Shown piece after piece: positions 17,522 through 27,341 of a stretch of 64,000 nt of DNA. Made by a program: the position numbers and the translations under genes. The notes below the pieces were generated by a model. The model made no database searches. It had not been told where the DNA came from and saw only the letters and a list, made by a program, of their open reading frames with translations. This DNA comes from Pelagivirga sediminicola (GTDB taxonomy: Bacteria; Pseudomonadota; Alphaproteobacteria; Rhodobacterales; Rhodobacteraceae): contig NZ_QCYH01000003.1 of the NCBI RefSeq assembly GCF_003072125.1, positions 317,501-381,500 of the forward strand. The letters are read 5' to 3'. Each line of letters opens with the position of its first letter. Positions within the stretch are counted from its first letter, which is position 1.

Positions 17522-20158
17522 TCAATTCTCCAGTTTCGCCTTCAATTCGTAGATCAGGGCCAGCGCCTCGCGCGGGCTCAATTCGTCGGGCAGGATGCCG
17601 CGCACCGCTTCTTCAATCTCCGAGGGCGCGCTTTTGACCGGGGCGGGGCTGGGGCGGCTGGAGAACAGCGGCAGGTCGTCGATCAGCGCCTTGCGCGCGC
17701 TTCCGCCTTCGCGCTCGCCGCGTTCCAGCGCATCCAGCACCACGCGCGCCCGCTCGATCACCGCGTCGGGCAGGCCCGCCAGCTTGGCCACCTGCACCCC
17801 GTACGAGCGATCGGCCGCGCCCCGCCGCACCTCGTGCAGAAAGATCACGTCGCCGCCGTGTTCCTTGACGGACACCGTCGCATTGCCGACGCGGCCCAGC
17901 TTGTCCGCCTGATTGGTCAATTCGTGGTAATGCGTGGCGAAGAGGGCGCGGCAGCCGTTCACGTCGTGCAGATGTTCCAGCGTGGCCCAGGCGATCGACA
18001 GGCCGTCATAGGTGGCGGTGCCGCGCCCGATCTCATCCAGAATGACCAGCGCGCGGTCATCCGCCTGATTGAGGATCGCCGCGGTCTCCACCATCTCGAC
18101 CATGAAGGTGGAGCGCCCGCGCGCCAGATCGTCCGACGCGCCAACGCGGCTGAAAAGCTGGCTGACCAGCCCGATATGCGCCGATTTCGCAGGCACGAAA
18201 CTGCCTGTTTGAGCCAGAAGGGCAATCAGAGCGTTCTGCCGCAGAAACGTGGATTTACCGGCCATATTCGGCCCGGTCAGCAGCCAGATATCTCCGGCGG
18301 TGCCCAGATCGCAATCATTGGCCACGAACGGCCCGGCACCTTGGGCACGCAGGGCCTGTTCCACGACCGGATGGCGCCCCTGCACGATGTTCAGCGCGCG
18401 GCTGTCATCCACAACAGGACGGCTCCAGCCCAGATCGACGGCCAGATCGGCCAGCGCGGCGGTCAGATCCAGCTGTGCCAGCGCCCGCGCGGTCTGTGCC
18501 AGCATCGCGGCCTTTTCAAGAACCGCTTGTTTAAGCCCTTCATAGAGCCGCTTTTCGATCTCCAGCGCGCGTCCACCGGCGTTCAGGATCCGCGTCTCCA
18601 TCTCCGACAGCGGCACGGTGGTGAAGCGCACCTGGTTGGCTGTGGTCTGCCTGTGCCTGAAGGTCTCGTTCAGCGGCGCCGACAGCATCTTTTCCGCGTG
18701 GGTGGCCGTGACCTCGACGAAATAGCCCAGCACGTTGTTATGTTTGATCTTGAGCGCCGAAATACCTGCCAGTTCGGCGTATTCCGACTGCATCCTAGCA
18801 ATGACGCTGCGGCCTTCATCCCGCAACTGGCGCGCGTCGTCCAGATCGCCGTCATATCCCGGCGCAATGAATCCTCCGTCGCGCGTCAAGATCGGCGGCT
18901 CGGCAATCAGCGCCTGATCCAGCAGATCCAGAAGCGTATCGTGCCCGGTCAGATCGCCGGTCAATTCGGCCAGTTCCGCGCAGATATCGCCGGATGGCAT
19001 GATCTTGCAGATCTGCTCGGCGCCCTCCAGAGCGTTGCGCAAGGACGCGAGATCGCGCGGGCCGCCCCGATCGACGGAGAGGCGCGACAGGCTGCGGTCG
19101 ATGTCGGGCACCTTGCGCAGATGGTCCCGCAGATCCGACCGGAACCGGGACTGTTCCACGGCAAAAGCGATCATGTTCTGGCGCGCCTCGATCACCTCCA
19201 GACGACGGGATGGCGATGAAAGCCGACGCTCCAGCAGCCGCGCACCGCCCGCTGTCACCGTCCGGTCGATCACCGACAAAAGCGATCCGGCGCGCCCGCC
19301 TGACAGCGCGTGGGTCAGCTCCAGATTGCGCCGCGTGGCGGCGTCGATCTGCATCGCCCCGGCCAGATTCTCGCGTTGGGGCGGCTGGAGCAGGGGCAGT
19401 TTGCCCTTTTGCGTGATCTCCAGATATTCGACCACGGCGCCCATTGCGGCGATCTCGGCCCGCTCGAAGCTGCCGAAGGCGTCCATCGTGGTGACGCCGA
19501 AGAGCGCGCATAGCCGCCGCGCGGCGCCCGTGCTGTCAAAGGCAGAGCGACCGATCGGCGTGATCGACGCCCCGATTTCAGTCACTAAATGGGCGAATTC
19601 GGCATCATCGCCGTCCGACAGCAGCACCTCGCTGGGCCCAAGCCGCGCCAGTTCCGGCCCGATCCGCGGCGCTGCAAGCGACATGACATGCAGCGCGCCG
19701 GTGGAAATATCGGCCCAGGCCAGCGCGTGTTCGCCGCGTATTTGCGCAATTGCCGCCAGATAATTGTGCCGCCGCGCCTCCAGCAGCGATTCCTCGGTCA
19801 GGGTGCCGGGCGTGACCAGCCGCACGACGCCGCGCTTGACGACCGATTTTGCGCCGCGCTTCTTTGCCTCTGCGGGGTTTTCCAGCTGCTCGCAGACCGC
19901 CACGCGAAACCCCTTGCGGATCAGCGTCAGAAGATACCCTTCGGCGGAATGCACCGGCACGCCGCACATGGCGATATCCTCGCCCAGATGCTTGCCGCGT
20001 TTGGTCAGCGCGATGTCCAGCGCCTCGGCCGCGGCCACGGCGTCATCGAAGAACAGCTCGTAGAAATCGCCCATCCGGTAGAACAACAGCGCGTCCGGAT
20101 AGTCGGCCTTGATGTCCAGATACTGCGCCATCATCGGCGTGGCGGTTTCGGTTGTCAC
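17522..20158 (-). CDS. mutS: DNA mismatch repair protein MutS
   Basis: 878 residues. I choose GTG 20158 because AAGGAG lies 8 nt before it; an in-frame GTG at 20167 overlaps the RBS. The mismatch-reading Phe-X-Glu is F32-Y-E34 in GDFYELF. Connector and lever domains follow, then the ATPase domain with Walker A GPNMAGKST, SRVGASDDLARGRSTFMVEM, Walker B ALVILDEIGRGT and ATHYHEL. The C-terminus has the short helical region ending LELKAKLEN-like. It recognises mispairs and recruits MutL. It is divergent from maeB. Confidence 0.96.
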   Translation of the reverse strand: MTTETATPMMAQYLDIKADYPDALLFYRMGDFYELFFDDAVAAAEALDIALTKRGKHLGEDIAMCGVPVHSAEGYLLTLIRKGFRVAVCEQLENPAEAKKRGAKSVVKRGVVRLVTPGTLTEESLLEARRHNYLAAIAQIRGEHALAWADISTGALHVMSLAAPRIGPELARLGPSEVLLSDGDDAEFAHLVTEIGASITPIGRSAFDSTGAARRLCALFGVTTMDAFGSFERAEIAAMGAVVEYLEITQKGKLPLLQPPQRENLAGAMQIDAATRRNLELTHALSGGRAGSLLSVIDRTVTAGGARLLERRLSSPSRRLEVIEARQNMIAFAVEQSRFRSDLRDHLRKVPDIDRSLSRLSVDRGGPRDLASLRNALEGAEQICKIMPSGDICAELAELTGDLTGHDTLLDLLDQALIAEPPILTRDGGFIAPGYDGDLDDARQLRDEGRSVIARMQSEYAELAGISALKIKHNNVLGYFVEVTATHAEKMLSAPLNETFRHRQTTANQVRFTTVPLSEMETRILNAGGRALEIEKRLYEGLKQAVLEKAAMLAQTARALAQLDLTAALADLAVDLGWSRPVVDDSRALNIVQGRHPVVEQALRAQGAGPFVANDCDLGTAGDIWLLTGPNMAGKSTFLRQNALIALLAQTGSFVPAKSAHIGLVSQLFSRVGASDDLARGRSTFMVEMVETAAILNQADDRALVILDEIGRGTATYDGLSIAWATLEHLHDVNGCRALFATHYHELTNQADKLGRVGNATVSVKEHGGDVIFLHEVRRGAADRSYGVQVAKLAGLPDAVIERARVVLDALERGEREGGSARKALIDDLPLFSSRPSPAPVKSAPSEIEEAVRGILPDELSPREALALIYELKAKLEN

Positions 20159-20291
20159 TGCATGCACTCCTTGATCGGCGCGAACCTACAAACCATCGCC
20201 CGGCGGCGAAAGCCCCTTCGTCTGAAGTGTTGAGGCGCGGCCATTCCCCCGTTATTCAGGAAAGATCGCATTTTCAGGACGCATCCCGCCC

Positions 20292-22547
20292 ATGGCAAAC
20301 CCCAAATTCACCCCCGAAGAGGCGCTCGCCTTTCATCTTGAGCCGAGCCCCGGCAAGTTCGAAATTACCGCGACCGTGCCGATGACCACGCAGCGCGATC
20401 TCAGCCTTGCCTATTCGCCCGGCGTCGCGGTCCCGTGTCTTGCCATTCAGGACAACCCCGAGACGGCCTATGATTATACCAACAAGGGCAATCTGGTGGC
20501 CGTGATCTCGAACGGGACGGCGGTTCTGGGCCTTGGGAACCTCGGCGCGCTGGCCTCCAAGCCGGTGATGGAGGGCAAGGCGGTTCTGTTCAAGCGCTTT
20601 GCGGACGTCAATTCCATCGATATCGAGCTGGATACCGAGGATGCCGACGCGTTCTGCAACGCCGTTCGGCTGATGGGGCCTACCTTTGGCGGCATCAACC
20701 TTGAGGATATCAAGGCGCCGGAATGTTTCATCATCGAGCAGCGGCTGAAAGAGGAAATGGACATCCCCGTTTTCCACGACGATCAGCACGGCACCGCGGT
20801 CATCTGCGCTGCGGGGCTGATCAATGCGCTGCACCTGTCGGGCAAGAAGATCGAGGATGTGCGCATCGTGCTGAACGGTGCCGGCGCGGCGGGAATCGCG
20901 TGTCTCGAGCTGCTCAAGACGATGGGCGCGCGGCACGAGAACACCATGATGTGCGACACCAAGGGCGTGATCTATCAGGGCCGCACCGAGGGGATGAACC
21001 AGTGGAAATCGGCGCACGCCGTTGCGACGGACCGGCGCACGCTGGCCGACGCGATGGAGGGCGCGGACGTGTTTCTGGGCGTGTCGGCCAAGGGGGCGGT
21101 GACGCAGAACATGGTGGCCAGCATGGCGCGCGATCCCGTCATATTCGCCATGGCCAACCCCGATCCCGAAATCACCCCGGAGGAGGCGCATGCCGTGCGC
21201 GAGGATGCCATCGTCGCCACCGGGCGCAGCGATTATCCCAACCAGGTGAACAACGTCCTCGGATTTCCCTATCTTTTCCGGGGCGCGCTGGACGTTCATG
21301 CCCGCGCCATCAACGACGAGATGAAGATCGCCTGCGCCGAGGCGCTGGCCGCGCTGGCGCGGCAGGACGTGCCCGACGAGGTGAACATGGCCTACGGGCG
21401 CAAGCTGTATTTCGGGCGCGATTACATAATCCCGGCGCCCTTCGATCCGCGATTGATCCACATGATCCCCCCTGCCGTCGCCAAGGCGTGCATGGATACC
21501 GGCGCCGCGCGCCGCCCGATCGTGGACAGGGACGCCTACGAGGTCGCGCTGAAGGCGCGGATGGATCCCACGGCCAGCATCATGCGCTCGATCAATGCGC
21601 GGGCGCGGCATGCGCAGGCTCGCATGATCTTTGCCGAGGGTGACGATCTGCGCGTTTTGCGCGCCGCCGTGCAATATCAGCGCGCCGGCATGGGCAAGGC
21701 ACTAGTCGTCGGCCGCGAGGCGGATGTCGAAGCCAAGCTGACCGCCGCCGGTATGGCCGACGCCGTGGCCGAGCTGGAGATCGTCAACGCCGCGAACACC
21801 CCGCATCTGGAGGAATACCGCAGCTTTCTGTACAATCGGTTGCAGCGCAAAGGCTTTGACCGGCACGATATCAATCGCCTTGCGACACGCGATCGGCATG
21901 TTTTTGCATCGCTCATGCTGGCGCATGGGCATGGGGACGGCCTGATCACGGGCGCGACGCGGAAATCGTCCTATGTGCTGGAATTGATCAACCATGTTTT
22001 TGACGCCGACGCCGAACATGGCGTCGCCGGGGTGACGGCCTTGATGCACAAGGGGCGCATCGTGCTGATCGCCGATACCTTGGTTCAAGAATGGCCGAAC
22101 GAGCATGACCTGGCCGACATCGCCGAGCGCGCGGCAACAGTGGCGCGCAATCTGGGGCTGGAGCCGCGCGTCGCCTTCGTCAGTTTCTCGACCTTCGGGT
22201 ATCCCAAATCCGAGCGCGCGGAAAAGATGCACCGCGCGCCCACCGTTCTTGAGGCGCGGGGTGTCGATTTCGAGTTTGAAGGCGAAATGACGGTGGATGT
22301 GGCGCTTAACCCCGCCGCGCAGGAAGGGTATCCGTTCCAGCGGCTGACCGGGCCCGCGAATATCCTGATCGTGCCGGCGCGGCACTCGGCGTCGATCTCG
22401 GTCAAGTTGCTTCAGGAGATGGCGGGGGCCACCGTGATCGGGCCGATCCTGTCGGGCCTGGATAAATCGGTCCAGATCTGCTCGTCCACCTCGACGGCGA
22501 CGGACATCGTCAACATGGCGGTTCTGGCCGCGTGCAGGGTCGGCTGA
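20292..22547 (+). CDS. maeB: NADP-dependent malic enzyme with C-terminal phosphotransacetylase-like domain
   Basis: 751 residues, the length of the large hybrid malic enzymes. Residues about 1-430 are the catalytic part: AYSPGVAVPCLAI, NGTAVLGLGNLGALASKPVMEGK, FHDDQHGTAVI with metal-binding Asp residues, LNGAGAAGIACLELL (NADP fold) and AMANPDPEITPEEA. Residues about 440-751 resemble Pta, with HGDGLITGATRKSSY and NILIVPARHSASISVKLLQE, and are usually regulatory (acetyl-CoA sensing). It decarboxylates malate to pyruvate with NADPH. The RBS is weak (AGGACG). Confidence 0.94.
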   Translation: MANPKFTPEEALAFHLEPSPGKFEITATVPMTTQRDLSLAYSPGVAVPCLAIQDNPETAYDYTNKGNLVAVISNGTAVLGLGNLGALASKPVMEGKAVLFKRFADVNSIDIELDTEDADAFCNAVRLMGPTFGGINLEDIKAPECFIIEQRLKEEMDIPVFHDDQHGTAVICAAGLINALHLSGKKIEDVRIVLNGAGAAGIACLELLKTMGARHENTMMCDTKGVIYQGRTEGMNQWKSAHAVATDRRTLADAMEGADVFLGVSAKGAVTQNMVASMARDPVIFAMANPDPEITPEEAHAVREDAIVATGRSDYPNQVNNVLGFPYLFRGALDVHARAINDEMKIACAEALAALARQDVPDEVNMAYGRKLYFGRDYIIPAPFDPRLIHMIPPAVAKACMDTGAARRPIVDRDAYEVALKARMDPTASIMRSINARARHAQARMIFAEGDDLRVLRAAVQYQRAGMGKALVVGREADVEAKLTAAGMADAVAELEIVNAANTPHLEEYRSFLYNRLQRKGFDRHDINRLATRDRHVFASLMLAHGHGDGLITGATRKSSYVLELINHVFDADAEHGVAGVTALMHKGRIVLIADTLVQEWPNEHDLADIAERAATVARNLGLEPRVAFVSFSTFGYPKSERAEKMHRAPTVLEARGVDFEFEGEMTVDVALNPAAQEGYPFQRLTGPANILIVPARHSASISVKLLQEMAGATVIGPILSGLDKSVQICSSTSTATDIVNMAVLAACRVG

Positions 22548-22561
22548 AGGTTTCAACAGCG

Positions 22562-22588
22562 AAACCGGCCTCGCGTCAGGCCGGTTTT
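22562..22588. terminator. Bidirectional hairpin terminator between maeB and the DMT gene
   Basis: AAACCGGCCT (22562-22571) pairs with AGGCCGGTTT (22578-22587), a 10-bp stem with 6-nt loop. The DMT-gene stop codon (22576-22578) straddles the loop and right arm. It serves convergent maeB and the DMT gene; T-tails are short on both strands. Confidence 0.65.
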
Positions 22589-23451
22589 GCGCGCCGCGAC
22601 AGTTGCACCGCAAGAATGCCGGCCATGATCACCGCAACGCCGATCAGGTCGGTCGTGTGCAGTTTCTCGTTCAGGATCAACGCCGCCGCCACGACCCCCA
22701 GAAAGGGGTTCAGAAAATGAAACGTCGCTGCGCGCGTTGCGCTGATCCGCTGCACCAGCTTGAACCACAGCAGTGTCGCCGCAAGGCCGGGGATCAGCGT
22801 GGTCCATGCGAAGGCCGCCAGCAGCTTCCAGTTCCAATCGATCACCAGCTGTTCGGTGCCAAGGACCGCCGCAACGGTCAGCGCGGCGCCACCGATCAGC
22901 ATCTGCAGCCCGACGATCATCATGAAATTTCCGCCCGATGTGGCACCCCGGACGCTTAGCGTGGCAACGGTCAGCGCGACGGCGCCGATGATGCACAGCG
23001 TCAGCCCAAAGGGATCGACCCCGCCGGAAAACCGCGTGCCCATGATCAGCGCGACGCCGACAAATCCCGCCAGCAGCCCGGAAACGGCCAGCGGCGCCAT
23101 CCGCTCGCCAAGGAAGATCCACGATGCCAGCGCAACCAGCAACGGCATCGTCGATGCGATGATGACGGCGAGAGAGGCCTCTATCGTCTGCATCGCGACA
23201 AAGTAGAGCCCCAGGTAAAGCGCATTCTGGCAGATCCCGAGGATGATGCAGGCCCGCAGCTGCGGCCGCGTCAGCCGCCAGGTCTGGCCCAGAAGCCGCG
23301 CGATCAGAACGCCCAGAAGGCCGGAAATGATGAAGCGCAGCGCAAGCGAGCTGATCGGCGGGGCATAGGTGACGATGATCCGCGCCGAGGTGAAGGCGCT
23401 CGACCACATGAGCGAAAACGCGACGCCCATGATGATACTGCGTAAATCCAT
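22576..23451 (-). CDS. DMT superfamily (EamA) transporter
   Basis: 291 residues with ten predicted membrane helices in two EamA halves. The first starts MGVAFSLMWSSAFTSARIIVTYAPP and includes LGLYFVAMQTIEASLAVIIASTMPLLVALASWIFLGERM. The second includes WTTLIPGLAATLLWFKLVQRI and HFLNPFLGVVAAALILNEKL. These proteins export amino acids or other metabolites across the inner membrane, but substrate cannot be read from sequence. Its 3' end overlaps a terminator shared with maeB. The HU gene lies upstream on the same strand, with its own terminator between. Confidence 0.85.
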   Translation of the reverse strand: MDLRSIIMGVAFSLMWSSAFTSARIIVTYAPPISSLALRFIISGLLGVLIARLLGQTWRLTRPQLRACIILGICQNALYLGLYFVAMQTIEASLAVIIASTMPLLVALASWIFLGERMAPLAVSGLLAGFVGVALIMGTRFSGGVDPFGLTLCIIGAVALTVATLSVRGATSGGNFMMIVGLQMLIGGAALTVAAVLGTEQLVIDWNWKLLAAFAWTTLIPGLAATLLWFKLVQRISATRAATFHFLNPFLGVVAAALILNEKLHTTDLIGVAVIMAGILAVQLSRRAKPA

Positions 23452-23481
23452 GCCGCCCCTGCCGCTCCGGCGCCTGCGAAA

Positions 23482-23513
23482 TGCAAAAGGGCCGCCCTGT
23501 GTGGCGACCCTTT
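23482..23513 (-). terminator. Terminator of the HU gene
   Basis: Read on the minus strand, AAAGGG-CGCC pairs across a 6-nt loop with GGCG-CCCTTT (one mismatch) and continues into TTTTGCATTT. It lies 25 nt past the HU stop, separating HU from the downstream DMT gene. Confidence 0.7.
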
Positions 23514-23537
23514 CGGAAATTCATGCGTGATGCAAGA

Positions 23538-23825
23538 TCAGCCGTTAACGCTGTCCTTCAGCGCTTTGGCGATTGTCATCTTGACCACCTTGTCCGCGTC
23601 TTTCTTGATCTGTTCGCCGGTGGCGGGGTTGCGGACCATCCGCTCGGGACGCTCGCGGCAATAGATCTTGCCGACGCCCGGCAGGGTCACGGCGCCGCCG
23701 CCGGATACTTCGCGCGTGATCACGTCGATGATCGCATCGAGTGCGGTTCCCGCAGTTTTCTTGTCGCTGCCCATTTCATCGGCCAGCGCGGCAACGAGTT
23801 GGGTCTTGGTCATTGGTTTTGCCAT
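23538..23825 (-). CDS. HU family DNA-binding protein
   Basis: 95 residues from the ATG at 23825, with AGAAGGAGACCACCTG upstream. The N-terminal helices (MTKTQLVAALADEMGSDKKTAGTALDAIIDVI) precede the beta arms: GGGAVTLPGVGKIYCRERPERMVRNPATGEQI, carrying the usual RNP arm tip. It binds and bends DNA as a dimer. Alphaproteobacteria often encode several HU copies; this one has the diverged KIYCRERPER arm. A following terminator and its own promoter gap suggest monocistronic expression. Confidence 0.93.
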   Translation of the reverse strand: MAKPMTKTQLVAALADEMGSDKKTAGTALDAIIDVITREVSGGGAVTLPGVGKIYCRERPERMVRNPATGEQIKKDADKVVKMTIAKALKDSVNG

Positions 23826-23943
23826 CAGGTGGTCTCCTTCTACTGCCCGCACACGGGCCTCGTGCAAGGTGTAACGCTATTTTGAAGGGTATTACAACGG
23901 ATACCGCAGCAATCCAGTGTAAAATTGCGCAGAAAGACGCCTG

Positions 23944-25422
23944 TCAGAGAAATGCGGTTTCATCGAAAGCGCGCAATTTGCGGCTGTGAATGCGATCAAG
24001 CGGCATTTTTGACAGCGTCTCCATGGCCAGAATTCCGATCCGTAGATGCCGCGCGACCTGATCGTTATAGAATTCTGACGCCATTCCGGGCAGCTTCAGC
24101 TCGCCATGCAGGGGCTTGTCCGACACGCACAGAAGCGTCCCGTAAGGCACGCGAAAGCGAAATCCGTTCGCGGCAATCGTTGCGCTTTCCATGTCCAGCG
24201 CGATCGCACGGCTCTGGCTGAGGCGGTGGACTGGGCCGGAATGATCGCGCAGCTCCCAATTGCGGTTGTCAACGCTGGCAACGGTGCCCGTGCGCATGAT
24301 GCGCTTCATCTCGAACCCCTCCAGTTGCGCGATCTTCTCGACTGATTGTTCCAGCGCGATCTGGATCTCGGCCAGTGCGGGGATCGGCACCCATGTGGGC
24401 AGATCAGCGTCCAGAACGCCATCCTCGCGCAGATAGGCATGGGCCAGCACATAATCGCCCAGCCGCTGCGAATTGCGCAATCCGGCGCAATGGCCGACCA
24501 TGATCCAGGCATGCGGGCGCAGCACGGCGATGTGGTCTGTCGCGGTCTTGGCGTTGGACGGCCCAACGCCGATATTGACCAGCGTGATGCCCGATCCATC
24601 TGGTTTCTTCAGGTGGTAGGTGGGCATCTGGGGCAGTTTCAGCGGCATCTCCAGCGGCTCGTCCGCCTCGGTGATCTGCGCGTCGAATGTGGCGACAAAG
24701 CTGGAATAGCCGCTGCCGGGATCGGCCAGCGCGCGGCGGGCATATGCCTCGAACTCGGAGACGTAGAACTGGTAATTGGTGAAAAGGACGTGGTTTTGAA
24801 AATGCGCCGGCGATGTGGCGGTGTAGTGCGCCAGCCGGGCCAGCGAGTAATCCACCCGCTGCGCGGTAAAGGGCGCCAGCGGCGCCGCGCCATCCGCCGC
24901 GCGACCGGCAACGCCGTTGATCACGTCGTCATTCGTGGTGCCCAGATCGGGCACGTCGAACACGTCGCGCAGGGTAAAGCTGGCCGCGCCCTCGTGCGGG
25001 ACGGTCATGCGCGCATCCTGGGCCACCGCAAAATGCACGGGCATGGCGGTGTCCGAGGCGCCGATCTGAATGGGAACGCCGTGGTTGTCGATCAAAAGCG
25101 CGATCTGCTGAACCAGGTAATTGCGGAAAAGATCCGGCCGCGTCACCGTCGTGGCGTGCGTGCCGGGGCCGGACACATGGCCGAAGGCAAGCCTGCTGTC
25201 GACCTGGGCGAAGCTGGAGGTCGTCAGCCTGATTTCGGGATAAAAGGCTCTGATCCGCTGTTCAGGGACTGGTCCGGCCATCGCGGCCACGAAGGCGTCG
25301 CGCAGGAAGTCGACGGAAATCCTGTACAGGTCGCACAGATGATCGACCGCCGCTTCAGCGTCGGAAAAGTTGCGCGCTGGCGGCATCTGCGGGGTCAGGA
25401 TGGTATCGTCGCTGCCGGTCAT
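23944..25422 (-). CDS. amn: AMP nucleosidase
   Basis: 492 residues. The N-terminal AMP nucleosidase domain runs to about 190. The C-terminal phosphorylase-like fold includes ITLVNIGVGPSNAKTATDHIAVLRPHAWIMVGHCAGLRNSQRLGDYVLAHAY in pieces and ends with the GMASEFYNDQVARHLRIGILAME region. It splits AMP into adenine and ribose-5-phosphate, controlling adenylate pools. It is divergent from the SDR-like gene. Length and motifs match the proteobacterial enzyme. Confidence 0.93.
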   Translation of the reverse strand: MTGSDDTILTPQMPPARNFSDAEAAVDHLCDLYRISVDFLRDAFVAAMAGPVPEQRIRAFYPEIRLTTSSFAQVDSRLAFGHVSGPGTHATTVTRPDLFRNYLVQQIALLIDNHGVPIQIGASDTAMPVHFAVAQDARMTVPHEGAASFTLRDVFDVPDLGTTNDDVINGVAGRAADGAAPLAPFTAQRVDYSLARLAHYTATSPAHFQNHVLFTNYQFYVSEFEAYARRALADPGSGYSSFVATFDAQITEADEPLEMPLKLPQMPTYHLKKPDGSGITLVNIGVGPSNAKTATDHIAVLRPHAWIMVGHCAGLRNSQRLGDYVLAHAYLREDGVLDADLPTWVPIPALAEIQIALEQSVEKIAQLEGFEMKRIMRTGTVASVDNRNWELRDHSGPVHRLSQSRAIALDMESATIAANGFRFRVPYGTLLCVSDKPLHGELKLPGMASEFYNDQVARHLRIGILAMETLSKMPLDRIHSRKLRAFDETAFL

Positions 25423-25533
25423 GAAAAATCCCTTGTGACTATTTGGCGTGACGTTTGCATGGGCGCCGCCGGTTCACAAGCCGCGGCCAAGCCGTCCCTT
25501 GCCAACAGGATGGGCGCGTCGCATATCAATAGG

Positions 25534-26388
25534 ATGACACGCACGCTTCTTTCCTTCGGGCACGGATATTGCGCACGCGCGCTGACCCCGCTTCTGGCCG
25601 AGCAGGGAGGCTGGCGCGTGATCGGCACGACCCGCAGCGCGGACAAGGCCGAAGAGTTGGAGCGCGAAGGCGTTCAGCCGCTGATCTGGCCGGGTGCCGA
25701 CATGCGCCCGGCGCTTGCGGAGGCCACGCATCTGCTGATCTCGGCGGGGCCCGGCGAGGGCGGTGATCCGGTCCTGGCGGCCTTGGCCGATGATATCCGG
25801 CGTATCGCGCCCAATCTGGAATGGGCCGGATATCTGTCCACGACGGGCGTATACGGCGATCACGACGGCGGCTGGGTGGACGAGACAACGCCGCTCGCAC
25901 CAAGCACGCAGCGCGGCCGCCTGCGGCAGCAGGCCGAGGCGGACTGGCAGGCGATCCCCGATCTGCCGCTGCATATCTTTCGTCTTGCAGGCATCTATGG
26001 TCCCGGACGTGGTCCCTTTGCCAAGGTGCGCGCAGGGACCGCGCGCCGTATCATCAAGCCGGGGCAGGTGTTTAGCCGTATCCATGTGGACGATATCGCG
26101 CAGGTTCTGGCCGCCTCGATCGACCGGCCTGATCCCGGTGCCGTCTACAACCTGTGCGACGACGATCCGGCGCCGCCGCAGGATGTGATCGGATACGTGG
26201 CGCAGCTTCTGGGGCTGCCCATGCCCGAGACGGTCCGCTTTGAGGATGCCGAAATGTCGCCGATGGCGCGCAGTTTCTATGCCGAGTCGAAACGTGTCAG
26301 AAACGACCGTATCAAGGCCGATCTGGGCATTGATCTGCTGTATCCATCCTATCGCGAGGGCCTGACGGCGATGGCGCGGGGCGCGTAA
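25534..26388 (+). CDS. NAD(P)-binding SDR-family oxidoreductase/epimerase
   Basis: 284 residues from the ATG at 25534. The frame stays open for 1.2 kb upstream only as antisense of the AMP nucleosidase gene. The N-terminal Rossmann motif is FGHGYCARAL (Gly9, Gly11), followed by TTRSADKAEEL. LSTTGVYGDHDGGWVDE and FRLAGIYGPGRGPFAKVR recall extended SDR proteins of the YeeZ type. The classical Y-x-x-x-K pair is not obvious, so catalytic activity is uncertain. Substrate unknown; no operon partner. Confidence 0.75.
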   Translation: MTRTLLSFGHGYCARALTPLLAEQGGWRVIGTTRSADKAEELEREGVQPLIWPGADMRPALAEATHLLISAGPGEGGDPVLAALADDIRRIAPNLEWAGYLSTTGVYGDHDGGWVDETTPLAPSTQRGRLRQQAEADWQAIPDLPLHIFRLAGIYGPGRGPFAKVRAGTARRIIKPGQVFSRIHVDDIAQVLAASIDRPDPGAVYNLCDDDPAPPQDVIGYVAQLLGLPMPETVRFEDAEMSPMARSFYAESKRVRNDRIKADLGIDLLYPSYREGLTAMARGA

Positions 26389-26392
26389 GCGC

Positions 26393-27187
26393 TCACAATG
26401 ACCAGCAATCGGGCGGCGAAAATCCTGCCTCCTCGACATCGCGGCGCACGCGGCGGAGCAGGTTCGCCACGTCGCGCGGCACTTCGTCCGCATCGGGCGG
26501 GGGCGGGTGGCGCTCCGCCATCGGCGGGGGCTCCAGGTCAGGGTCGGGGGCCAGGCCAAGGAACTGTTCGATCCGGCGCAGCATGAACAGTGGATCGTCG
26601 CCAATGTCCTCATGGAACACCACGCGCCACGCGCCCTCGGTCAGCCCGTCCTGCATCGCCGCCAAGGTGGCCCCGTAATCGCCAGCGCGCCGGATGTCCG
26701 GGCAGTCCAGAAACCGGCGCAGATCGGGCTGCGCGGCGCCCGCGTGGCGCGCAAGGCCATGGCGCCACAGCCGCGCCAGCGGATCGCACATGGTGAAGAT
26801 GACGCGCAGCCTGTCGCACTGCGCCTCGATCCGGCGCCAGTCGGCCGCAGACAGGAATGCGGCGCTGTCTGAAAAATCGCAGCGATATGCATGATGGGAG
26901 GCGTCTGCGAAAAGACGCAGATACCATGCGTCATCGACCGGATCGCTTAAGTAATGCGTGGCCCAGCCGGGCGGGAGAGGGTCCGGCGCTGCCTGCAACC
27001 TGGCGGCGCGTGCCGCCCTGCCGGGTGCGCCGCCGCCCATGTGGCGATGGTGGAAATAATCCACATCCGCCATCGGGCAGACCGACATGGCCGGATGGCC
27101 CGTCAATGCGGACCGCAGCCAATCTGATCCCGCATGCGCCGCGCCAACGCCAAGGCAAAGATTTCCATATGTCGGGTCATGCGCCAT
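26393..27187 (-). CDS. Sulfotransferase-like protein, probably degenerate
   Basis: 264 residues from an ATG preceded by AGGAGGCGATGC. The N-terminal GVGAAHAGSDWLRSALTGHPAMSV aligns with the PAPS-binding GVPKAGTTWL...HP pattern, but the usual Lys of that loop is not present. A later VVFHEDIGDDPLFMLRRIEQFLGL matches the sulfotransferase YEDL...L..I..FLGL segment. The family transfers sulfate from PAPS to hydroxyls or amines. With the phosphosulfate loop altered, it may use other chemistry or be inactive. Its 3' end lies 4 nt from convergent SDR. Confidence 0.6.
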   Translation of the reverse strand: MAHDPTYGNLCLGVGAAHAGSDWLRSALTGHPAMSVCPMADVDYFHHRHMGGGAPGRAARAARLQAAPDPLPPGWATHYLSDPVDDAWYLRLFADASHHAYRCDFSDSAAFLSAADWRRIEAQCDRLRVIFTMCDPLARLWRHGLARHAGAAQPDLRRFLDCPDIRRAGDYGATLAAMQDGLTEGAWRVVFHEDIGDDPLFMLRRIEQFLGLAPDPDLEPPPMAERHPPPPDADEVPRDVANLLRRVRRDVEEAGFSPPDCWSL

Positions 27188-27341
27188 GCATCGCCTCCTG
27201 CCCTACCTGATCACTCAGGGGATACGGCAGTTGGGTTAAGTAAAGATTGGCCCGCGGCAAATGAGCGGGCGCAGCGGCAAGCCTTGCAAATCGTGCCTTT
27301 GCCCTGCTTTAACCTTCCGGAACACATCTCCGGAGACTGAC

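Noticed and set aside
17252..19219. 655-codon plus-strand frame across the grpE end and mutS
   Set aside because: Antisense of mutS and out of frame with grpE; composition is shadow-like and no motif appears.
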